Made by a program: the position numbers and the translations under genes. Source: DASPLX01 sp035627375 (GTDB lineage Bacteria; Pseudomonadota; Gammaproteobacteria; Burkholderiales; Burkholderiaceae_D). From it: a stretch of DNA of 64,000 bases. Numbering within the stretch: position 1 is the first letter of the stretch; every line of letters begins with the position of its first letter. The notes under the pieces are model-generated. The model saw only the letters and a program-made list of their open reading frames with translations. It did no database searches and was not told the origin of the DNA. The stretch covers positions 1-64,000 of the forward strand of contig DASPLX010000010.1 in assembly GCA_035627375.1 (NCBI GenBank), given 5' to 3'. Shown in pieces: positions 42,943 through 53,262 of the stretch.

Positions 42943-45012
42943 ATGTCCCAGCATCATCCGAAGGAAGACGAATTCCAGGAGCACGGCGTCCAGCGCAAGC
43001 TGAGCGGCTTCCCGCTGAAAGTCCTGGTGACGGCAGCGCTGCTGTTTTCGATTTACCAGCTCGTCGTCGCGGCTTTCCATCCGCTGTCGAGCCTCGTGAT
43101 CCGGTCGCTCCACGTGGGCTTCCTGCTGATGATTACCTTCCTGCTGTATCCCTTCGCCGGTTCCGGCAAGCACGACAGGTTGTCGTCGATACCGTGGTAC
43201 GACTGGCTGCTGGCCGGCGGCGGCTTCGCGCTCGGCGCCTATCACTGGATCTTCGAGGCCGACCTGATCCAGCGCGCCGGCGACCCGACCACGGCCGATC
43301 TGGTGGTCGGTTCCATCGTGGTCGTGCTGGTGTTCGAGGCGACGCGCCGCATCATGGGCATGGCCTTGCCGCTGATCTGCGGCGGCTTCCTGCTGTACGG
43401 CTTGTTCGGGCAATACCTGCCCGGCGCGCTTGCGCATCGCGGCTATGGCTTCGATCAGGTCGTCGATCAACTGTTCCTCGGCACCGAAGGCATCTACGGC
43501 GTGCCGACCATGGTGTCGGCGACCTATATCTTCTTGTTCATCCTGTTCGGCGCCTTCCTCGAGCATGCCGGCATGATCCGGCTGTTCAACGGCATCGCGC
43601 TCGGTCTCGTGGGCCGCGCGCAGGGCGGCCCGGCCAAGGTGGCCGTGATTTCTTCCGGTTTCATGGGCACCATCTCCGGCTCCGGCGTGGCGAACGTGCT
43701 GACCGTCGGCCAGTTCACGATTCCCCTGATGAAGCGCTTCGGCTACACCGGCGTGTTCGCCGGCGCGGTCGAGGCGACCGCCTCGATGGGCGGCCAGATC
43801 ATGCCGCCGGTGATGGGCGCGGTCGCCTTCATCATGGCCGAGACCCTCAACGTGCCGTACGCGGAAATCGTCAAGGCGGCGGTGATCCCCGCCATCCTGT
43901 ACTACTTCACCGCGTTCGTGATGGTGCACCTGGAAGCGGGCCGCATGAAGCTGCACGGCTTGCCGGCCGACCAATGCCCGAATCCCTGGCATACGCTGAA
44001 GAAGGATTGGCACCTGGTGCTGCCGCTGGCGGCGCTGGTGTGGATGCTGTTCCATGGCTTTACGCCGATGTTCGCCGGCCTGACCGGCCTGGCGCTGACG
44101 GCGATCCTGATCCTCGGCGCCGCCGTCGCCGCCCGCATGTCGCACACCGCATTTCGCTACGTGTTCTGGCTGGGCACCGCCCTTGCGGCATCGAGCTTCC
44201 TGAAGTGGGGGATATACCCGATTCTCGCGATCATCGCGGCCTTCTGCCTGCTGTGCCTGAAGCTCAAGGGCGGCAAAGATACGTTGCGTACGCTGAAAGC
44301 CAGCCTGGTCGACGGCGCCAAGCAGGGATTGGTGGTCGGCGTCGCCTGCGCGGTGGTCGGCGTGATCGTCGGCGTGCTGTCGCTGACCGGCGCCGCATCG
44401 ACCTTCGCCGGATTCATCATGGCGGTCGGCGAGCACAGCCTGTTCCTGTCGCTCCTGCTGACCATGGTCGCCTGCCTGATCCTCGGCATCGGCATTCCGA
44501 CCATTCCGAACTACATCATCACCAGCGCCATCGCCGCGCCTGCGCTGCTCAAGCTCGGCGTGCCGCTGATCGTGTCGCATATGTTCGTTTTCTACTTCGG
44601 CATCATGGCCGACCTGACGCCGCCGGTTGCCTTGGCCGCGCTGGCCGCGGCATCGATCGCGAAGGATAACCCGGACAAGATCGGCTGGAAGGCGACCCAG
44701 ATCGCGGTGGCGGGCTATGTCGTGCCGTTCATGGCGGTGTATACCCCCGCCCTGATGCTGCAGGGGGATTGGACGGTCGCCGCGGTCGCCTATGTGGTTT
44801 TCAAGGCCCTGCTGGCGATCGTGTTGTGGGCGGGCGCGACGGTGGGCTATCTGCTGGCCCCGCTCAAGCCGGCCGAGAGGATCTTCGCGGTCGTGGCCGC
44901 CTGCCTGCTGGTCGTCGCGATTCCCTGGACCGACGAGGCCGGCTTCGCCCTGAGCGCCGGCTTCTTCCTCTGGCACTTCTACCAGAAGCGCCGTCTCGCC
45001 GCCCTCGCGTGA
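42943..45012 (+). CDS. TRAP transporter 4TM/12TM fused permease
   Basis: A 689-residue multi-pass inner-membrane protein. The N-terminal region is the small (4TM) Q-type subunit, and the rest is the large (12TM) M-type subunit of the TAXI-type fused permease. Recognisable segments: GSIVVVLVFEATRRIMGMALPLICGGFLLYGLFGQYLPG, ISSGFMGTISGSGVANVLTVGQFTIPLMKR, VEATASMGGQIMPPVMGAVAFIMAE, and ADLTPPVALAALAAASIAKDNP. It imports substrate with the ion gradient, fed by the receptor upstream. The DUF1850 gene overlaps its stop. Confidence 0.94.
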   Translation: MSQHHPKEDEFQEHGVQRKLSGFPLKVLVTAALLFSIYQLVVAAFHPLSSLVIRSLHVGFLLMITFLLYPFAGSGKHDRLSSIPWYDWLLAGGGFALGAYHWIFEADLIQRAGDPTTADLVVGSIVVVLVFEATRRIMGMALPLICGGFLLYGLFGQYLPGALAHRGYGFDQVVDQLFLGTEGIYGVPTMVSATYIFLFILFGAFLEHAGMIRLFNGIALGLVGRAQGGPAKVAVISSGFMGTISGSGVANVLTVGQFTIPLMKRFGYTGVFAGAVEATASMGGQIMPPVMGAVAFIMAETLNVPYAEIVKAAVIPAILYYFTAFVMVHLEAGRMKLHGLPADQCPNPWHTLKKDWHLVLPLAALVWMLFHGFTPMFAGLTGLALTAILILGAAVAARMSHTAFRYVFWLGTALAASSFLKWGIYPILAIIAAFCLLCLKLKGGKDTLRTLKASLVDGAKQGLVVGVACAVVGVIVGVLSLTGAASTFAGFIMAVGEHSLFLSLLLTMVACLILGIGIPTIPNYIITSAIAAPALLKLGVPLIVSHMFVFYFGIMADLTPPVALAALAAASIAKDNPDKIGWKATQIAVAGYVVPFMAVYTPALMLQGDWTVAAVAYVVFKALLAIVLWAGATVGYLLAPLKPAERIFAVVAACLLVVAIPWTDEAGFALSAGFFLWHFYQKRRLAALA

Positions 45013-45425
45013 GCGGCCTCTGCATCGCCGCGGCAGGCCTGGCGCTCAGCCTGCCGCTGTCTTCCTTCACGCTGGCGTGGAACCATTCGATCGAAAAAAT
45101 CCGTTGGGAAGAGGACTATCGGATCGTGCGCGGCGATGACGGCCCGCGCCTGCAGCTGACCGCGGCGCGCATCCGCGGCAGCGGCGCCGGCATGGAGCCG
45201 CCCGCGGGCGCGGTGCTGCGCGGCGGCGCCTGGCATTACCGCCCCGCGCTCGCGCCCTTGCAGGAGCTGCGGCTGGCGCGCTCTTCCTTCGTCGCCGACT
45301 ATCAATTGTGCACGGACGATGGTTGCCGTCCGCTGGCCGACTTCGCCGGAATGCCGGATGCCGCGCCTGTCGTCGCGCTGCACGCCTGTCCCGCCACACG
45401 CGCTTCTCCCGCCCCGCTTCCCTGA
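45009..45425 (+). CDS. DUF1850 protein of the TAXI-TRAP operon
   Basis: A 138-residue protein whose GTG start overlaps the permease TGA by three bases, so translation is coupled. DUF1850 core: LPLSSFTLAWNHSIEKIRWEEDYRI, then LRLTAARIRGSGAGMEPP-type (LTAARIRGSGAGMEPPAGA) and an acidic C-terminal part with CxxxC (LCTDDGCRPL). An N-terminal hydrophobic segment may be a signal or anchor. DUF1850 genes are recurrent neighbours of TAXI-TRAP permeases; the role is unknown but probably accessory to transport. Confidence 0.85.
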   Translation: MSGLCIAAAGLALSLPLSSFTLAWNHSIEKIRWEEDYRIVRGDDGPRLQLTAARIRGSGAGMEPPAGAVLRGGAWHYRPALAPLQELRLARSSFVADYQLCTDDGCRPLADFAGMPDAAPVVALHACPATRASPAPLP

Positions 45426-45714
45426 TCGGCCGCAGCGCAGGCCGTCGCTTACGCCACGCATCATCGCACCGGATTCGAGCGAAATGTTGTTTCTTCCATA
45501 TCGTCGGACGCGCGCCGGCATCTCCATGTTCGTAAAAAGCCACAGTATTGAAACACCTCAGGAGAAAGCGACCGAGGGAAGTGTTATACATACATGAGCA
45601 GGAGGAGAGGCAAGGAAATATTTCGCCGCTGAACATCCATGCCCCGGTGACTAAAGTGCTTGATACAGGATGGGAAAGCGCCGGGCCAAGATCGTCGTTG
45701 CCAGGGAGAACAAC

Positions 45715-47403
45715 ATGAAACTTACCGATGTGAAAATCGGAATGCGTTTAGGGATTTTGGCTGGCTTGCTGTTGCTCGCCGTAGTGATCTTAGGACTCCA
45801 AGGATGGCGCACCCTAGGACAAAGCAACCAGCGCGCCACGCAGGCCATGGAGCAAGGAGCACGAATGCAAAGCATGGTCGATACGGCGCGCCATGCCCAG
45901 GTGTTGTTCAAAGTCCAGATCCAGGAATGGAAGAATACGCTGTTGCGCGGTAACGATCCGACCAATTTCGAGAAATACCAAAAGGCATTCGTCAAGGAAG
46001 GCGAGGCAACGCAAGCCCACCTGAGCCAATTGAAGGACCTGGCCGCGCAATCCCGCCTGGACACCGCCGCGATCGACGATACGAAGAAGGCGCTGGCGGA
46101 GCTGCAGTCGAAATATCTCGAAGCGCTCAAGCAATACGACATCGCCAACAAGGACAGCGCCAACACGGTCGATGGACTGGTGAGGGGCATGGACAGGGGC
46201 CCGACCAAGAAGATCGACGACATCGTCGTCTCTGTGCTCGAGCAGTCGAAGACGATGCGCGAGAAGACGATGGCCGATGCCGCCGCCAGCCATCGGACCG
46301 CGAGCATGCTGCTGCTGGCCACGGTGCTGCTGGCGATCGCGCTCGGCGGCGTCAGCACCTATTGGATCGTGGGCAGCATCACCAAGCCGCTCGGCGAGGC
46401 CGTGAAGGTGGCGCAGACGGTGGCGGCCGGCGACCTGACCAGCGATATCGCGGTGTCGGGCAAGGACGAGACCGGGCAACTGATGTCAGCGTTGAAGAAT
46501 ATGAACGACAGCCTGGCGCGCATCGTGGCGGAAGTACGCGTCGGCACCGAGGCGATCGCCACCGCGTCGAACCAGATCGCGAGCGGCAATCTCGACTTGT
46601 CGTCGCGCACCGAGGAGCAGGCCAGCTCGTTGGCCGAGACGGCATCCTCGATGGAAGAATTGACCGGCACCGTCAAGCAGAACGCGGACAATGCGCGCCA
46701 GGCGAATGCCCTGGCGATGTCGGCCTCCGACGTGGCGAGCAAGGGCGGTTCGGTCGTGTCCGAAGTCGTGCATACGATGGGGTCGATCAACGAATCGTCG
46801 CGCAAGATCGTCGACATCATCTCCGTCATCGACGGCATCGCGTTCCAGACCAATATACTAGCCTTGAACGCCGCCGTCGAAGCGGCGCGCGCCGGCGAAC
46901 AAGGCCGCGGCTTCGCGGTGGTGGCAGCCGAGGTGCGCAACTTGGCGCAGCGCAGCGCGGCGGCGGCCAAGGAGATCAAGGCCTTGATCGGCGATTCCGT
47001 CGACAAGGTGGGGGCCGGCAGCAGGCTGGTCGATCAAGCCGGCGCGACGATGGACGAGGTGGTCGCCAGCGTCCGGCGCGTGACCGACATCATCGGCGAA
47101 ATCACGGCCGCCAGCGACGAGCAGACGAGCGGGATCCAGCAGGTCAACACTGCGATCGCGCAGATGGACGATGCGACGCAGCGCAATGCCTCCTTGGTCG
47201 AAGAGGCCGCCGCGGCCGCCGAATCCCTGCAAGGCCAGGCGGACCGCTTGTCCAACCTGGTCAGCATCTTCAAGGTCAAGAGCGATACCGTGGCGCAGAT
47301 CCAGCGTTCGATCGACATCACGCCGCGCAAGCCGGCTCCCGAAGTCCTCGCGGCGGGCGCCGGCCCGCGCTTGCACGCGGCCGGCGTGCGGCGCATCAAA
47401 TAA
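45715..47403 (+). CDS. Methyl-accepting chemotaxis protein
   Basis: A 562-residue chemoreceptor. TM1 about 9-29, a helical periplasmic sensor whose first part reads TARHAQVLFKVQIQEWKNTLLRGND, TM2 near 192-213, HAMP (SITKPLGEAVKVAQTVAAGDL) and the signalling hairpin ISVIDGIAFQTNILALNAAVEAARAGEQGRG. The C-terminal tail is basic (PEVLAAGAGPRLHAAGVRRIK) with no CheR-binding pentapeptide. The ATG at 45715 has AGGGAG upstream; a farther ATG at 45670 adds 15 unlikely residues. It has no chemotaxis neighbours. The 289-base gap before it contains no gene. Confidence 0.93.
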   Translation: MKLTDVKIGMRLGILAGLLLLAVVILGLQGWRTLGQSNQRATQAMEQGARMQSMVDTARHAQVLFKVQIQEWKNTLLRGNDPTNFEKYQKAFVKEGEATQAHLSQLKDLAAQSRLDTAAIDDTKKALAELQSKYLEALKQYDIANKDSANTVDGLVRGMDRGPTKKIDDIVVSVLEQSKTMREKTMADAAASHRTASMLLLATVLLAIALGGVSTYWIVGSITKPLGEAVKVAQTVAAGDLTSDIAVSGKDETGQLMSALKNMNDSLARIVAEVRVGTEAIATASNQIASGNLDLSSRTEEQASSLAETASSMEELTGTVKQNADNARQANALAMSASDVASKGGSVVSEVVHTMGSINESSRKIVDIISVIDGIAFQTNILALNAAVEAARAGEQGRGFAVVAAEVRNLAQRSAAAAKEIKALIGDSVDKVGAGSRLVDQAGATMDEVVASVRRVTDIIGEITAASDEQTSGIQQVNTAIAQMDDATQRNASLVEEAAAAAESLQGQADRLSNLVSIFKVKSDTVAQIQRSIDITPRKPAPEVLAAGAGPRLHAAGVRRIK

Positions 47404-47457
47404 CTCGCCCCTAGGCCGCCGCGCCCTCCGGTCCTCCGTATCGCGCGCGGCGCGGCT

Positions 47458-50400
47458 TCAATCGAACATGATGTTGTAGAGCAAGGATAGGGCGCTGCGC
47501 GTGCCGGCTTCTGCCTCGACCGTCAAACGCTCCGAGAGCGTATAGCGCAGCAGCACCACGCTGGAGGCGCCGGCCGAAGCGGACTTCAAACCCTGCTCGT
47601 AGCCGACATACAGGCGCGAGGAAATGCGCTTGCCGAGCGTGATGACGCGCTGCTGCAGGTTGTCCTGGCTGGTCGCGATCTTGAAGTCGTCGAGCCCGAA
47701 CGCGGTGGCGATATGCGATTGCACGGTGCTGGCGGCGCCTTGCGACAGCAGCGCGCCGGCGGCGTCCTGCAAGGCGCCGATATCGGAGGCGGCCGTGGTA
47801 TCGAGGCTGCGCCCGAGCACCAGCCAGGAAAGCTTTTCCGCCTCCGGCACGGACGGTTCGGATACCAGCGTCACGCGCGGCGCGAGCACCGTGCCGCGCA
47901 CCGCCACGCCGGCTTCCACTTCCTGGCCGCGCCGCATCGCCAGGATGTCGAGCGCCGGATTGTTCAGCGCCCCGGAAAAGCGCAGCACGCCTTGTTCGAT
48001 CGCGAGCTGGCGGCCGTAGGCGCCGTAGGTGCCGCGTGCGATGCTGACCGTGCCTTGCGCGCGCAGCTGCGAGCCGGGCTCGGCCGTCAGGCGCAGGCGT
48101 CCGGCCAGCGTCGCATCGAGGCCGCGGCCTTGGAGCCGCAGGCGATCGCCGAGATCGATCGCGACATCGACCGCGGCGGCGGCGCGTTCCGCTTTCTTCT
48201 GCTCGCGCCCGACCAGGACCACGTCGTCCGACAACTGCGGCATGTCTTCGCGGCCGATGTCGAAGTAGCCGGAATCGATGGCCAGCGAGCCGGTCGCATT
48301 GGCTTGGCCGGCGCTCCACGCCAGCCGGCTGTCGCCGCTCAGGACCAGCCGCCGGTCGCTGCGGTTGAGCAGCGTGAAGCGCTCCGCCCGCAGCGTCAGC
48401 TGGGCATCCGGCTTGGCGCCGGCGAGGCGGATCGCGCCGTGCGCCGCCAGCTTGCCGCCGCTGTCGAAGGAAAGCCGGCGCACGACCAGCGTATCGTCGC
48501 GGAATTCGCTTTCCAGCACGCCTTGCCGCAGATCGATTCCGCTGTCGCCGAGATAGAGCCGCAAGCCGCTGCCGTCGATGCGGCCGTCGATGTCCGGCCG
48601 CTCCAGCGTGCCCGTGATCGACATCGCGCCGCGCAGGCGGCCTTCGGTGACGGCGGTTGCGTTGATCATCGGGCCGGCCCAGGCCAGCGACGGAATATCG
48701 AGGAGCGCGCGGCCGCGCAGCGGGGCGCCGGAATCGATGGCGAAGCGCCCGCCGGCGGCCGCCAATTCGGTCTGCGCCGCCGCTTCGATATGGCCGAGCT
48801 GGCGGCCGTCGGCGTTGAAGCGTAAATCGAGCATGCCGTTCTTCGCCTCGGCTTGCGCCTCGATCCGCGTCAAGCCGAGCGCGACCGGCGATCCGCTGCG
48901 CATGACGACGTCGCCGCCGGTGCGGTGCAGCCGGACGCTGCCGTCGAGGCTGTGCGCGAACGACAGGTCCCAATCGCCGGCCAGCACGAGGTCGGAAGAG
49001 ACGGCGGCCTGCGGCGCGGCCAGTTCGAGAATCCGCGCCAGCCGCAGGCGTTCCAGCCGGCCGCGCGTGGTGACGCCGCGTTCGTCGCGCTCGAAGCGCT
49101 CGACGGCGATGACGGCGGCGTCGGACTCCAGCCGGAAGCGTTCGAGCGCGAGGCGCTCCTGCGACAGCGTCAGCGCCGCCGGCGCGGCCAGGCGCGCCGC
49201 GATGCGTCCCTCCGCGTCGAAGCGCTCGAGCTGGCCCTGCCAGCGCGGCCGGCGCCCGAGATCGCGCAAGCCGCCGCGCGCATCGAGCGCCCAGCGTTGG
49301 CCTCGGCCTTCCTTGTCGGCGGGTTCCGCCAGCACCGCTTGCAGCAGATGGCTGCCGGTCGTGCCTTGCGCCGTCAGGCGCAGGCCGTCAGCCCGCCATT
49401 GCGGCGTGGCGATGCCGGCGGCGTCGGCCAGGAGCGCGAGCGGCGCATCGGCGGCCGGCGCGAATCGCAGGCGCAACGCCAGCGAGTCGAGCCGCTGGGT
49501 CGCCGTCCGCATGCCGCGCAGCGAACCCTCGGCTTGCGCGCGCTCGATCAGCAGCGGCTGGCGGCGGTCGAGATCGAGCTCGGCCTTGCCGGCGGACGCG
49601 TCGAGCTGCCACTGCATCCACTTCAGGTGCGCGCCGTTCCAGTCCAGGACGAGGCGCGGCCGCGTGACGCTGCCGCGCACGGTGCCGTTCGCCTGCAAGG
49701 CGCCGCCGAAATCCTTGCCCAGTTGTTCCAGTCGGGGCGCCGCGAGTGTGAAACGGAGGCGCGCTTGATCGTCCGCGAGCTCGCCTTGCGCATCGAGCCG
49801 GTTGTCGCCTGCGGCGAGCGCGAGGCGCGGCACCAGCAGCCGCTCGCCGCGCAATCGGACTTCGCCGTCGCCGCTCAGCGGACGGCCGGCAAGACGGCTG
49901 TCGTCGATGCGCAAGGAGAGGTCGGCCTCCAGGCGCGGCGCGCGCGCGCCGCGCAGCGAAAAGCCGCCGCTCAGATCGAAGTCGGGCAGGGACGCGAATT
50001 GTCCCAGGTCGCGCGAGCGCAGACGCTGCAGCTTGCCTTCGAAGTCGAAGGATTGACGTTTCGCCAGTTCGATGCGGCCTGCCGCGCGCAAGCGGCCGTC
50101 GCCGAGGCGCAGGTCGGCGTGCTCGATCGCCAGCAGCGTATCGCCGAGCACGGCGGCGGCCGAGAGTGCGAGCCGCTGCTTGCCGAACGGCTCCGTCAGG
50201 TCGAGCGCGACGTGTTGCTTGCCGGCGGCATGGCGCAGCGCGATCCTGCCATCGAGCCGGGTGGCGCGGACGCGGCGGTCGAGCCGGCGCAGATCGACGC
50301 GCTCGAGAGCCAGCGCCAGCGTCAGGCCGCCGTCGGCATAATGCCCGCCGCCGCGCACGCTGCCCGCCGGTTGCGCCGCCGTGCCGAGCAGCGCGGCGAT

Positions 50401-51423
50401 ATCGTCGAACACGAAGCGTCCTTGCCGTTGCGCGAAGCGCAGGCGCAAGGAACGGAGCGGCAGCTTGCCGGCGTCGTGCAGGCCGGGCGCGGCATTGCGC
50501 AGGTCGAGGCTGCCGCTGCCGTCGGCCGCCGCCTCGAGCTCGGCTTCGAGCGCGGTATGCGGCAGTTCGGCGCCGAAGGCCGCCAGGTCCAGCGAGCGCA
50601 GCGCCAGCCGGGTCGCGCCGAGCGGCTGTTCCGAGAACGGGCGCAGCACGCCGTGGCCGGCGATGGCGGCGCCGTTCAGCGCCAGATCGATATCCATCCG
50701 CAGTTCGGCTAGCGAGCCTTCGGCGCGCAGGCGTCCTTGACTGGCGAAACGTCGTTCGCCGAGCGCGGCGCCGGCATCGCTGTTCAGGTCGACACGCAAG
50801 CCATATGGCTTGACGGCCGACAGCGTCGCCTGCCCGGCCAGCTTGCCTTCGATCTCGCGTTCGGCGCGTGCTTCGGGTTGCTCGCCCGGCATCGAGGCGC
50901 GCGCAGAAAAGCGGTGCAAGCGCAGCAGGTAGCGCGTGCGGTCGAAATCGAGGCTCAACGCCGCGGCGCCGAGCTCGACCAGGTCGAGCGGTCCCCACGC
51001 GATCGCACCGCCGCCGATGTCGACGGCATCGATGCGCAGCGCGAGCGGCAGGCCGATCCGGTCGGGCAGGCGCGGCGGTTCGGCGGATCGTTCGATCTTG
51101 TTCGTCACGGTGAGCCTGGCGACGCCCAGCCGCCTGATATGCAGCATGCCGCGCAGCAGCGCCGCCGGATCCCATTCGAGCTCGAGCCGATCGAGTTCGG
51201 CACGCCGCTCGGGCGTCTCGGCCGTGAAGCGTTCGATGCGCAAGGGGCCGAGCAGGCGGCCGCTGACGCCCTCGATGCGGAGCGGTCCGCCGCTCAGCGC
51301 GCCCAACGCGGCGCGGGCGCCGCTTTCGCTGCCGGCCAGCCAGCCGACGGCGGCGAACAAGAGCGCGACGGTCGCCGCGACGGCCAGCAGCAGGGGGCGG
51401 AGAAGGCGCGCGCTAGAAGCCAT
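47458..51423 (-). CDS. tamB: TamB translocation and assembly module protein
   Basis: A 1321-residue protein, the inner-membrane-anchored, periplasm-spanning partner of TamA. It has an N-terminal hydrophobic anchor (RPLLLAVAATVALLFAAVGWLAG), a very long beta-rich body of AsmA/TamB-like repeats (SLRLRFA-, RLERLRLARIL-type strands), and a C-terminal DUF490 domain with GTYGAYGRQLAIEQGVLRFSGALNNPALDILAMR and a final aromatic-acid end (NIMFD). TamB is now viewed as a lipid-transfer bridge to the outer membrane. The ATG at 51423 overlaps the tamA stop by 11 bases. Confidence 0.93.
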   Translation of the reverse strand: MASSARLLRPLLLAVAATVALLFAAVGWLAGSESGARAALGALSGGPLRIEGVSGRLLGPLRIERFTAETPERRAELDRLELEWDPAALLRGMLHIRRLGVARLTVTNKIERSAEPPRLPDRIGLPLALRIDAVDIGGGAIAWGPLDLVELGAAALSLDFDRTRYLLRLHRFSARASMPGEQPEARAEREIEGKLAGQATLSAVKPYGLRVDLNSDAGAALGERRFASQGRLRAEGSLAELRMDIDLALNGAAIAGHGVLRPFSEQPLGATRLALRSLDLAAFGAELPHTALEAELEAAADGSGSLDLRNAAPGLHDAGKLPLRSLRLRFAQRQGRFVFDDIAALLGTAAQPAGSVRGGGHYADGGLTLALALERVDLRRLDRRVRATRLDGRIALRHAAGKQHVALDLTEPFGKQRLALSAAAVLGDTLLAIEHADLRLGDGRLRAAGRIELAKRQSFDFEGKLQRLRSRDLGQFASLPDFDLSGGFSLRGARAPRLEADLSLRIDDSRLAGRPLSGDGEVRLRGERLLVPRLALAAGDNRLDAQGELADDQARLRFTLAAPRLEQLGKDFGGALQANGTVRGSVTRPRLVLDWNGAHLKWMQWQLDASAGKAELDLDRRQPLLIERAQAEGSLRGMRTATQRLDSLALRLRFAPAADAPLALLADAAGIATPQWRADGLRLTAQGTTGSHLLQAVLAEPADKEGRGQRWALDARGGLRDLGRRPRWQGQLERFDAEGRIAARLAAPAALTLSQERLALERFRLESDAAVIAVERFERDERGVTTRGRLERLRLARILELAAPQAAVSSDLVLAGDWDLSFAHSLDGSVRLHRTGGDVVMRSGSPVALGLTRIEAQAEAKNGMLDLRFNADGRQLGHIEAAAQTELAAAGGRFAIDSGAPLRGRALLDIPSLAWAGPMINATAVTEGRLRGAMSITGTLERPDIDGRIDGSGLRLYLGDSGIDLRQGVLESEFRDDTLVVRRLSFDSGGKLAAHGAIRLAGAKPDAQLTLRAERFTLLNRSDRRLVLSGDSRLAWSAGQANATGSLAIDSGYFDIGREDMPQLSDDVVLVGREQKKAERAAAAVDVAIDLGDRLRLQGRGLDATLAGRLRLTAEPGSQLRAQGTVSIARGTYGAYGRQLAIEQGVLRFSGALNNPALDILAMRRGQEVEAGVAVRGTVLAPRVTLVSEPSVPEAEKLSWLVLGRSLDTTAASDIGALQDAAGALLSQGAASTVQSHIATAFGLDDFKIATSQDNLQQRVITLGKRISSRLYVGYEQGLKSASAGASSVVLLRYTLSERLTVEAEAGTRSALSLLYNIMFD

Positions 51424-53236
51424 AGCCGATCGAGAAATGGATGCGCGGCTCGCGCGTCGCGTGGGCGAAGGCGAGGTCGGCGCCGACCGGCCCGATCGGG
51501 CTGCGCCAGCGCGCGCCGACGCCGGTGGATTGGCGCAGGCGGAAGCCGCGCCAGGAATCGGCGGCATTGCCGGCGTCGCGGAACACGGCCGCGCCCCATC
51601 GCGGCCGGAAGTAGTACACGAGTTCGGCCGAGAACGCCGCCATCGCGCGGCCGCCGACGATCGCGCCGTCCTGTTCCACCCCCAGGCTGTTGTAGGCATA
51701 GCCGCGCACGGAACGGTCGCCGCCGGTGCGGAACAGCAGGTCGCTCGGCACCTCGCTGCGGTCGGCGCCGATCACGCGGCCGATGTCGAAGCGCGCGACC
51801 GCTTGCAGCCCGCCCACGGTCGGCGACAGCCAGTTGCCGCGCAACACCAGACGGCCGATATTGGCGTCGCTGAGCAAGCCGCGCGCGCCGGCATTGAGTT
51901 CGATCGAGGCGACATAGCCGCGCGTGGGCGCCAGCAGGTTGTCGACCCGCCGCCGCGTATAGACATAGGTCGCCACCAGGGCGCGGCGGCTGGTGCGCGC
52001 GCCGTCGGCAATGCGCTGCTTCTCGGCCAGGAAGGAAGCGCCCCAGGCGCGCTCGTCGCGCTTGAGAGCGCTCGTCATGCGCGCGTCGAAGCGGATCTTG
52101 TCGTTGATCTCGTTGGCGATGTCGGTGCGTTCGACATGCGCGCCGAGGCTCGGGCGCCAGCCCTCGTCGCGGACCGGGAACAGCAGATCGGCGCCGAGCA
52201 GCTGTGCCTGGCGGTCGACGCGCAGGAGGGAATCGAGCCGCCAGTTGCGTCCGAGGAAATGGCGGTCCAGCCACTTGGTTTCCGCATGCGCGCCGCTGTC
52301 GGTGGAAAAACCGACGCCGAGGGATAGCTTGCGGCGCTTGTTTTCCGTGACATCGACGCGCACCGGCACCTCGTCCGGATGTTCGGCGTCGACCTCGATG
52401 GTGGCGAACACCGTGTTGAAATAGCCGCTGTCCTGCAGGCGCGCCTGCAGCTCGGTCAGCTTTTCCTGGGCGAACGGTTCGCCGGGACGGATCGGGTTCA
52501 AGGCCTCGATCATGTCCGGCGAGTAGCGATTCAGGCCTTGTATCCGCAGCCGGCCGAAGGTGAAGCGCGGACCGGAATCGACTTCGACCTCGAGCGCCGC
52601 GCTGCGCTTGTCGGGATCGATCGCGGCCCGGCTGTCGGCGATCCGGGCGGCCGGATAATCGCGGTTCAGCAAGGGCTTGAGCAGGACGGCTTTCGCCTCA
52701 TCCCAATCCGCTTGCCGGAAACGCCGGCCTTGCTTGAGCGGCCATTGCCGGCGCAATTCGGCGATGCGCGCCGGATCGGCATGCGGTCCGCTCGCGACCG
52801 CGCCGGCGAAACGGATACCGACCTCGGTCACGAGCGTTGCCGGGCCGGGAACGATATGGAAGCGCGCGATCCAGCGGCCGCCTTCGCGTACGGTCTGCGG
52901 TTCGATGCGCGGCGAGAAATATCCTTCGGTGGCGAGCAGTTCACGGATCTGCCGCGGGGCGGCGGCGGCCAGGCGTTCGAATTCCTCGCGGCTGAGGTCG
53001 GTCTTCTTTTCATGGCGCTTGATGTCGAGATGATCGTTCAGCAGCGCCGTGGCCGCGCCGGCGCCCTTGATGTCGACGGCATAGCCGCCTATGCCGGCCG
53101 CGCCGTTCTCGGAGGTCTGCGCCGCCGCCGACAGGCAAAGGATGGCGGCCGCGGCCGGCAGCGCGCGCCGGAGCAAGCGCCGCGCGCATGCGTGCGGCCT
53201 TGCGGAACATAGCGCTGCTGTGGCGTTAGGGGTCAT
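51413..53236 (-). CDS. tamA: TamA outer-membrane translocation and assembly protein
   Basis: A 607-residue Omp85-family protein. A signal sequence (about 15-40, RRALPAAAAILCLSAAAQ) is followed by three POTRA-type domains (SREEFERLAAAAPRQIRELL; RFTFGRLRIQGLNRYSPDMIEALNPIRPGEPF; EVPVRVDVTENKRRKLSLGVGFSTDSG) and a C-terminal beta-barrel ending in SIGYGF, with Phe as the last residue as needed for outer-membrane insertion. The VRGYAYNSLGVEQDG stretch matches the conserved VRGY motif. It starts 26 bases after cydB on the same strand. Confidence 0.95.
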   Translation of the reverse strand: MTPNATAALCSARPHACARRLLRRALPAAAAILCLSAAAQTSENGAAGIGGYAVDIKGAGAATALLNDHLDIKRHEKKTDLSREEFERLAAAAPRQIRELLATEGYFSPRIEPQTVREGGRWIARFHIVPGPATLVTEVGIRFAGAVASGPHADPARIAELRRQWPLKQGRRFRQADWDEAKAVLLKPLLNRDYPAARIADSRAAIDPDKRSAALEVEVDSGPRFTFGRLRIQGLNRYSPDMIEALNPIRPGEPFAQEKLTELQARLQDSGYFNTVFATIEVDAEHPDEVPVRVDVTENKRRKLSLGVGFSTDSGAHAETKWLDRHFLGRNWRLDSLLRVDRQAQLLGADLLFPVRDEGWRPSLGAHVERTDIANEINDKIRFDARMTSALKRDERAWGASFLAEKQRIADGARTSRRALVATYVYTRRRVDNLLAPTRGYVASIELNAGARGLLSDANIGRLVLRGNWLSPTVGGLQAVARFDIGRVIGADRSEVPSDLLFRTGGDRSVRGYAYNSLGVEQDGAIVGGRAMAAFSAELVYYFRPRWGAAVFRDAGNAADSWRGFRLRQSTGVGARWRSPIGPVGADLAFAHATREPRIHFSIGYGF

Positions 53237-53262
53237 TCCCTCAATTGTATAGGTGCGGCATA

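Noticed and set aside
53237..53262. Possible small cydX gene after cydB
   Set aside because: The gap to tamA is 26 bases, too short for a cydX gene; the cyanide-insensitive type often lacks it.
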